Position numbers and translations under genes: made by a program
Notes under the pieces: model-generated
What the model was told of the DNA's origin: nothing
The model's input: only the letters and a program-made list of their open reading frames with translations
Databases searched by the model: none
In this document: piece after piece, positions 4,862 through 7,455 of the stretch
Layout of the letters: every line of letters starts with the position of its first letter
How positions within the stretch are numbered: position 1 is the stretch's first letter
Assembly (NCBI GenBank): GCA_005885165.1
Contig: VAXR01000098.1
Span: 1-7,455 of the forward strand
DNA: 7,455 nt
From: Actinomycetota bacterium
Lineage (GTDB): Bacteria; Actinomycetota; Thermoleophilia; Solirubrobacterales; Thermoleophilaceae
Direction: 5' to 3'

Positions 4862-5677
4862 ATGCCCGAAACGACTCCCGACGTGCTCCGCAGCGAGCGC
4901 GTCCTGCCTGAGGTCCATCTGCTCACGCTCAACCGGCCGGACCAGCTGAACGCGATGTGCGCAGCGCTCTGCGAGTCGCTGCATGTGGAGCTCGAGTCCC
5001 TCGCCCTGGACCGCTCGTGCCGCGCGATCGTAATCACGGGCGCAGGGCGCGGTTTCTGCGCCGGCCTGGACCTTCACGGCTATGGCGACGCGCCCGGCGC
5101 GAACGGAACGGATGAGACGCGGGACCGCCTCGTATCGCAGACCCACATGTCGCGTCTGATCCTTCGGCTGCGGGCGACGCCTCAGCCGGTGATCGCCGCG
5201 GTAAACGGCCCTGCCGCCGGCTTCGGGCTGGCGCTGGCACTCGGCAGCGATATCCGCTACGCGGCGAAATCCGCTGTCTTCCGCGTGATCTTCGTGAACA
5301 TCGGCGTGTCGAACTGCGACATGGGCGTCAGCTGGCTCCTCCCGAGGCTGATCGGCGCATCGCGCTCGCACGAGCTGATGCTCACGGGACGGCGCGTCGG
5401 CGCCGACGAGGCGGAGCGCATCGGGCTCGTCGCCGACGTCGTCGAGGACGGGCGGGCAGTCGACCGCGCGCTAGAGGCGGCCAGGGAGATCGCGGCCTGG
5501 GCGCCATGGGGGATTCGGTTGACCAAGCAGGGCATGTGGTCCGCGCTCGAGATCCCGGGCGAGCAGGCCGCAGTCGAGTACGAGGACCGCCAGCAGATCA
5601 TGGCGACGACGGGAATCGCTCCGAACGAGGCGGTGAAGGCGTTCCTCGAGAAGCGGGCCGCGACGTTCCTCGACTAG
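4862..5677 (+). CDS. Enoyl-CoA hydratase/isomerase-family protein
   Basis: This 271-residue protein has the usual length and fold signature of the crotonase superfamily. It shows LTLNRPDQLNAM (21-32), the oxyanion-hole segment GAGRGFCAGLDL (60-71), the second segment PVIAAVNGPAAGFGLALALGSDIRYA (109-134), NIGVSNCDMGVSWLLPRLIG (146-165), LTGRRVGADEAERIGLVADVV (174-194), and a C-terminal helix with FLEKR. Members act on acyl-CoA thioesters, often in fatty-acid or aromatic degradation. The two catalytic glutamates of rat enoyl-CoA hydratase align with A124 and F144, so simple hydratase chemistry is doubtful. D153 in the NCDMG segment may be the acid that remains, as in dienoyl-CoA isomerase-like members. 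AGAGGCGG (4848-4855) is a good Shine-Dalgarno for the ATG. No other beta-oxidation gene is adjacent. It converges on the LtrA-family gene, with 18 bp between the ends. Confidence 0.85.
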   Translation: MPETTPDVLRSERVLPEVHLLTLNRPDQLNAMCAALCESLHVELESLALDRSCRAIVITGAGRGFCAGLDLHGYGDAPGANGTDETRDRLVSQTHMSRLILRLRATPQPVIAAVNGPAAGFGLALALGSDIRYAAKSAVFRVIFVNIGVSNCDMGVSWLLPRLIGASRSHELMLTGRRVGADEAERIGLVADVVEDGRAVDRALEAAREIAAWAPWGIRLTKQGMWSALEIPGEQAAVEYEDRQQIMATTGIAPNEAVKAFLEKRAATFLD

Positions 5678-5695
5678 AAGCGCGCGCGAGGCCGC

Positions 5696-6901
5696 CTACT
5701 CCTCGGCGAGCTCCGGCGGCTCCCAGATCGAGGCCGCTCCGGTGGGGAACGTCAACGCCTCGAGCAGCAGCTGGCCAAGCACCGCGATCGCGACGACGAG
5801 TACGAACGCCAGCGGGCTGATGCCGTCCCCGATAGCCGCAAGGACGATGAGCAGCGCTGCCAGCGCGAGGCGGCCGAGGAACGTGCGGTCGCGCGGCGAG
5901 GTCCAGTCGGCACCCAGATGGAGCAGCGCCAGCGCCAGTGCAAAACCCGCGATCCCGCCCGCGAGCGCCCAGCGCGTGCCAACGACAAGCCCGGCGTGGG
6001 CCGCCTGTGTGATCGCAAGCTTCGTGCCGGCGCCGAAGGCGGCCACCCCGGCGAACAGCGGAAAGTGCGCGTAGAGGTACACGAGCCCGAGCACCCCGCG
6101 GCCAAGCACCGAGGTGTCGGCGAGGTCGAAGTAGATCCACCACAGGCACAGCGCGATCACGAAGCAGCTGCACGCGACGAACCACGATTCGAAGCTGAAG
6201 CCGAACCCGGCCACCCCGGCCACGACCGCCACGACCGACTCGCCGAGCACGATGATGAAGAACGTGCCGAAGCGGTCGGTGACGTGCGACACGACGACCG
6301 GAGCGGTACGGAGCATCTGCCAGGCGCGCGGCGGCGCCGCGAGGTCGATGGCGATCGCCAGGCCCCAGAGGACGTACCGGTAGGGTCCCGGCACGAAGAT
6401 CGAGACGAGCCAGAGACTCGTCGTCAAGACGAAGGTGGCGGTGTACAGATCGATCAGCGCGCGCCCCTCGCCCCGGACGTGGCGCCGGGCTCGGACATAC
6501 ATCGCGATCAGCACCGAGCGCACCACGACGTAGGCGGCGGCGAACCCCACGGTCCCTCGGTGGCCCGCGATCACCCCTGGGATCTGGACCGCGAGTGCCG
6601 CGACCGCGAGCGCGGCCGCCGACTTCGCCACCCGGTAGATCACATCGTCTGTGTCGAAGCGGTTGGCGTACATCGTGAAGCCCGTCCACGCCCAGGCCAC
6701 CACCACGAAGAGGCCGGCAAACCGAGCGAACACGACACCCGACGGGTGCTTCGCCAGGCCGGTCGCGAGCTCGGTGACCGCCGCGACGAACACGAGGTCG
6801 AAATAGAGCTCGAACCAGGTGGTGTGGCGCTGCTCACCCGGGTCCTCGGTGGTGCGCAGCCGGGGTGGCTCGAGGCGAAACGTCGGAGCGCCGCCGCCCA
6901 T
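5696..6901 (-). CDS. LtrA-family (low temperature requirement protein A) membrane protein
   Basis: This 401-residue polytopic membrane protein carries the hallmarks of the LtrA family. It has the N-terminal TTWFELYFDLVFVAAVTELA (27-46), AWTGFTMYANRFDTDDVIYR (71-90), the mid-protein FGTFFIIVLGESVVAV region, and a later HFPLFAGVAAFGAGTKLAI segment. It has roughly ten or more hydrophobic segments, which is normal for the family. LtrA was named from a Listeria mutant unable to grow in the cold, but its biochemical role is not established, so no substrate is claimed. The N-terminal 25 residues before the first motif are polar, and the ATG lacks a strong Shine-Dalgarno. It starts 35 bp after the end of the deacetylase-like gene and could be co-transcribed with it. 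Confidence 0.88.
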   Translation of the reverse strand: MGGGAPTFRLEPPRLRTTEDPGEQRHTTWFELYFDLVFVAAVTELATGLAKHPSGVVFARFAGLFVVVAWAWTGFTMYANRFDTDDVIYRVAKSAAALAVAALAVQIPGVIAGHRGTVGFAAAYVVVRSVLIAMYVRARRHVRGEGRALIDLYTATFVLTTSLWLVSIFVPGPYRYVLWGLAIAIDLAAPPRAWQMLRTAPVVVSHVTDRFGTFFIIVLGESVVAVVAGVAGFGFSFESWFVACSCFVIALCLWWIYFDLADTSVLGRGVLGLVYLYAHFPLFAGVAAFGAGTKLAITQAAHAGLVVGTRWALAGGIAGFALALALLHLGADWTSPRDRTFLGRLALAALLIVLAAIGDGISPLAFVLVVAIAVLGQLLLEALTFPTGAASIWEPPELAEE

Positions 6902-6936
6902 GTCCGCGAACCGTACCCGGCCGGCTACCCGTCAGA

Positions 6937-7455
6937 TCAAACCGTCGTGCTTCGCGCCGCCTCGCCGGCGGTCACGAAGCGCGTGCCCGGAATGCGCGCC
7001 AGGTGCTCCAGGTTCCTCGTTACGCCCTCCCATGCGCGAACCGTGTGCGGATCGGTCCGCATCGCAAACGCAAGCACCGGCCGCGAGAGGGTGCGCGTCG
7101 CGCGCAGCAGACGGACTGCGAACAGACCCGGGACGACATGAGGCTGCAGCGGCTTGGCACGGCGGTACTTGCTGCGCGGACCGGTGGCGAGGGGAATCAG
7201 GAGCGGGTCCGAGCCGCTGCTCGGGTCCGCAGCGGGGAAGGCGTCGGGGGTCGAGCGGTAGGGAGTACGCGGCACGCCGCGGTAGTCCGGTGTGAGTCCC
7301 GTCGTCAGCTCGTGCTTTGCCAGCGGCCCTGCGGGTGGCTTGTCGGGCTCGACCGTTAGATCGACCGACACGCCGCCGGCAGTCAGGCGACGCAGCATCC
7401 CAGCCGAAAGGACACGGTCGCCTCCGCGGTGCGCCTCGCAGGGGCGACCGTACGC
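6937..7455 (-). CDS. Polysaccharide-deacetylase-like protein, N-terminus beyond window
   Basis: The frame is open from the right edge to a TGA at 6937, giving 172 residues that are the C-terminal part of a longer protein. The ATG at 7398 is internal, because conserved-looking sequence precedes it. EAHRGGDRVLSAGMLRRLTA (7-26), followed by GGVSVDLTVEP, resembles the 'H.GG.......L..L...GV.vD.SV.P' section of NodB-type polysaccharide deacetylases. Then come PDYRGVPRTPYRST and LLIPL, a basic loop, RPVLAFAMRTDPH with the family-typical beta strand, and a final FVTAGEA motif in which the strand and 'RFVT..EA' end the fold. The catalytic metal-binding motifs would lie off the right edge, so activity cannot be judged. 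A related glycoside-hydrolase/deacetylase-fold protein is the alternative. Confidence 0.55.
   Translation of the reverse strand, partial: AYGRPCEAHRGGDRVLSAGMLRRLTAGGVSVDLTVEPDKPPAGPLAKHELTTGLTPDYRGVPRTPYRSTPDAFPAADPSSGSDPLLIPLATGPRSKYRRAKPLQPHVVPGLFAVRLLRATRTLSRPVLAFAMRTDPHTVRAWEGVTRNLEHLARIPGTRFVTAGEAARSTTV

Noticed and set aside
5598..7141. Long alternative frames on both strands over the LtrA-family gene (363 and 407 codons)
   Set aside because: Neither has family motifs. The LtrA frame explains the region with many conserved motifs and membrane segments.

Overview
The window is GC-rich and densely coded, and it reads as the chromosome of a high-GC actinobacterium. Thermoleophilia (Solirubrobacterales/Gaiellales-like) is my best guess. 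The guess rests on base composition, the frequent GTG starts, and an exported 'VIHACY ... YVIDPS ... C ... L-W ... GPxGPxG' module that I associate with surface proteins of that group. The assignment is inference; there is no rRNA or other phylogenetic marker here.

Left part (1-2489): a membrane glycosyltransferase of the GT-C/PMT type runs off the left edge on the minus strand. Divergent from it, after about 65 bp, is a tandem pair of plus-strand genes (682-1410 and 1420-2151) that are the highlight of the window. Each encodes a Sec signal peptide, a two-cysteine 'VIHACY' module, a short collagen-like G-X-Y stretch, and then an unmistakable Hcp domain, the tube protein of type VI secretion systems. 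No other T6SS component is visible and the host is probably a monoderm, so these look like exported Hcp-like proteins used outside a canonical T6SS. Converging on the pair is a short orphan domain resembling the divergent InlB B-repeat (2163-2489, minus), probably a remnant of a larger surface protein.

Middle part (2537-4778): three minus-strand genes follow one another. In transcription order they are a small hemerythrin-like protein (4294-3818), a coiled-coil protein with a distinctive C-terminal helical domain (3706-3164), and an AhpC/TSA-type redoxin with a CxxC motif (3148-2537). A hairpin between the first and second may end hemerythrin transcription. The coiled-coil and redoxin genes are 15 bp apart and probably form an operon. 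Divergent from hemerythrin is a 75-residue zinc-ribbon protein (4551-4778) with a strong Shine-Dalgarno sequence.

Right part (4862-7455): an enoyl-CoA hydratase/isomerase-family protein with an atypical active site (plus) converges on an LtrA-family membrane protein (minus). Behind that lies the C-terminal part of a polysaccharide-deacetylase-like protein that enters from the right edge (minus).

Overall the window mixes envelope/export functions (glycosyltransferase, exported Hcp-like pair, InlB-like remnant, LtrA, deacetylase-like) with redox/oxygen-related housekeeping genes (hemerythrin, redoxin). No tRNA, rRNA, CRISPR array, insertion sequence or transposase was seen.
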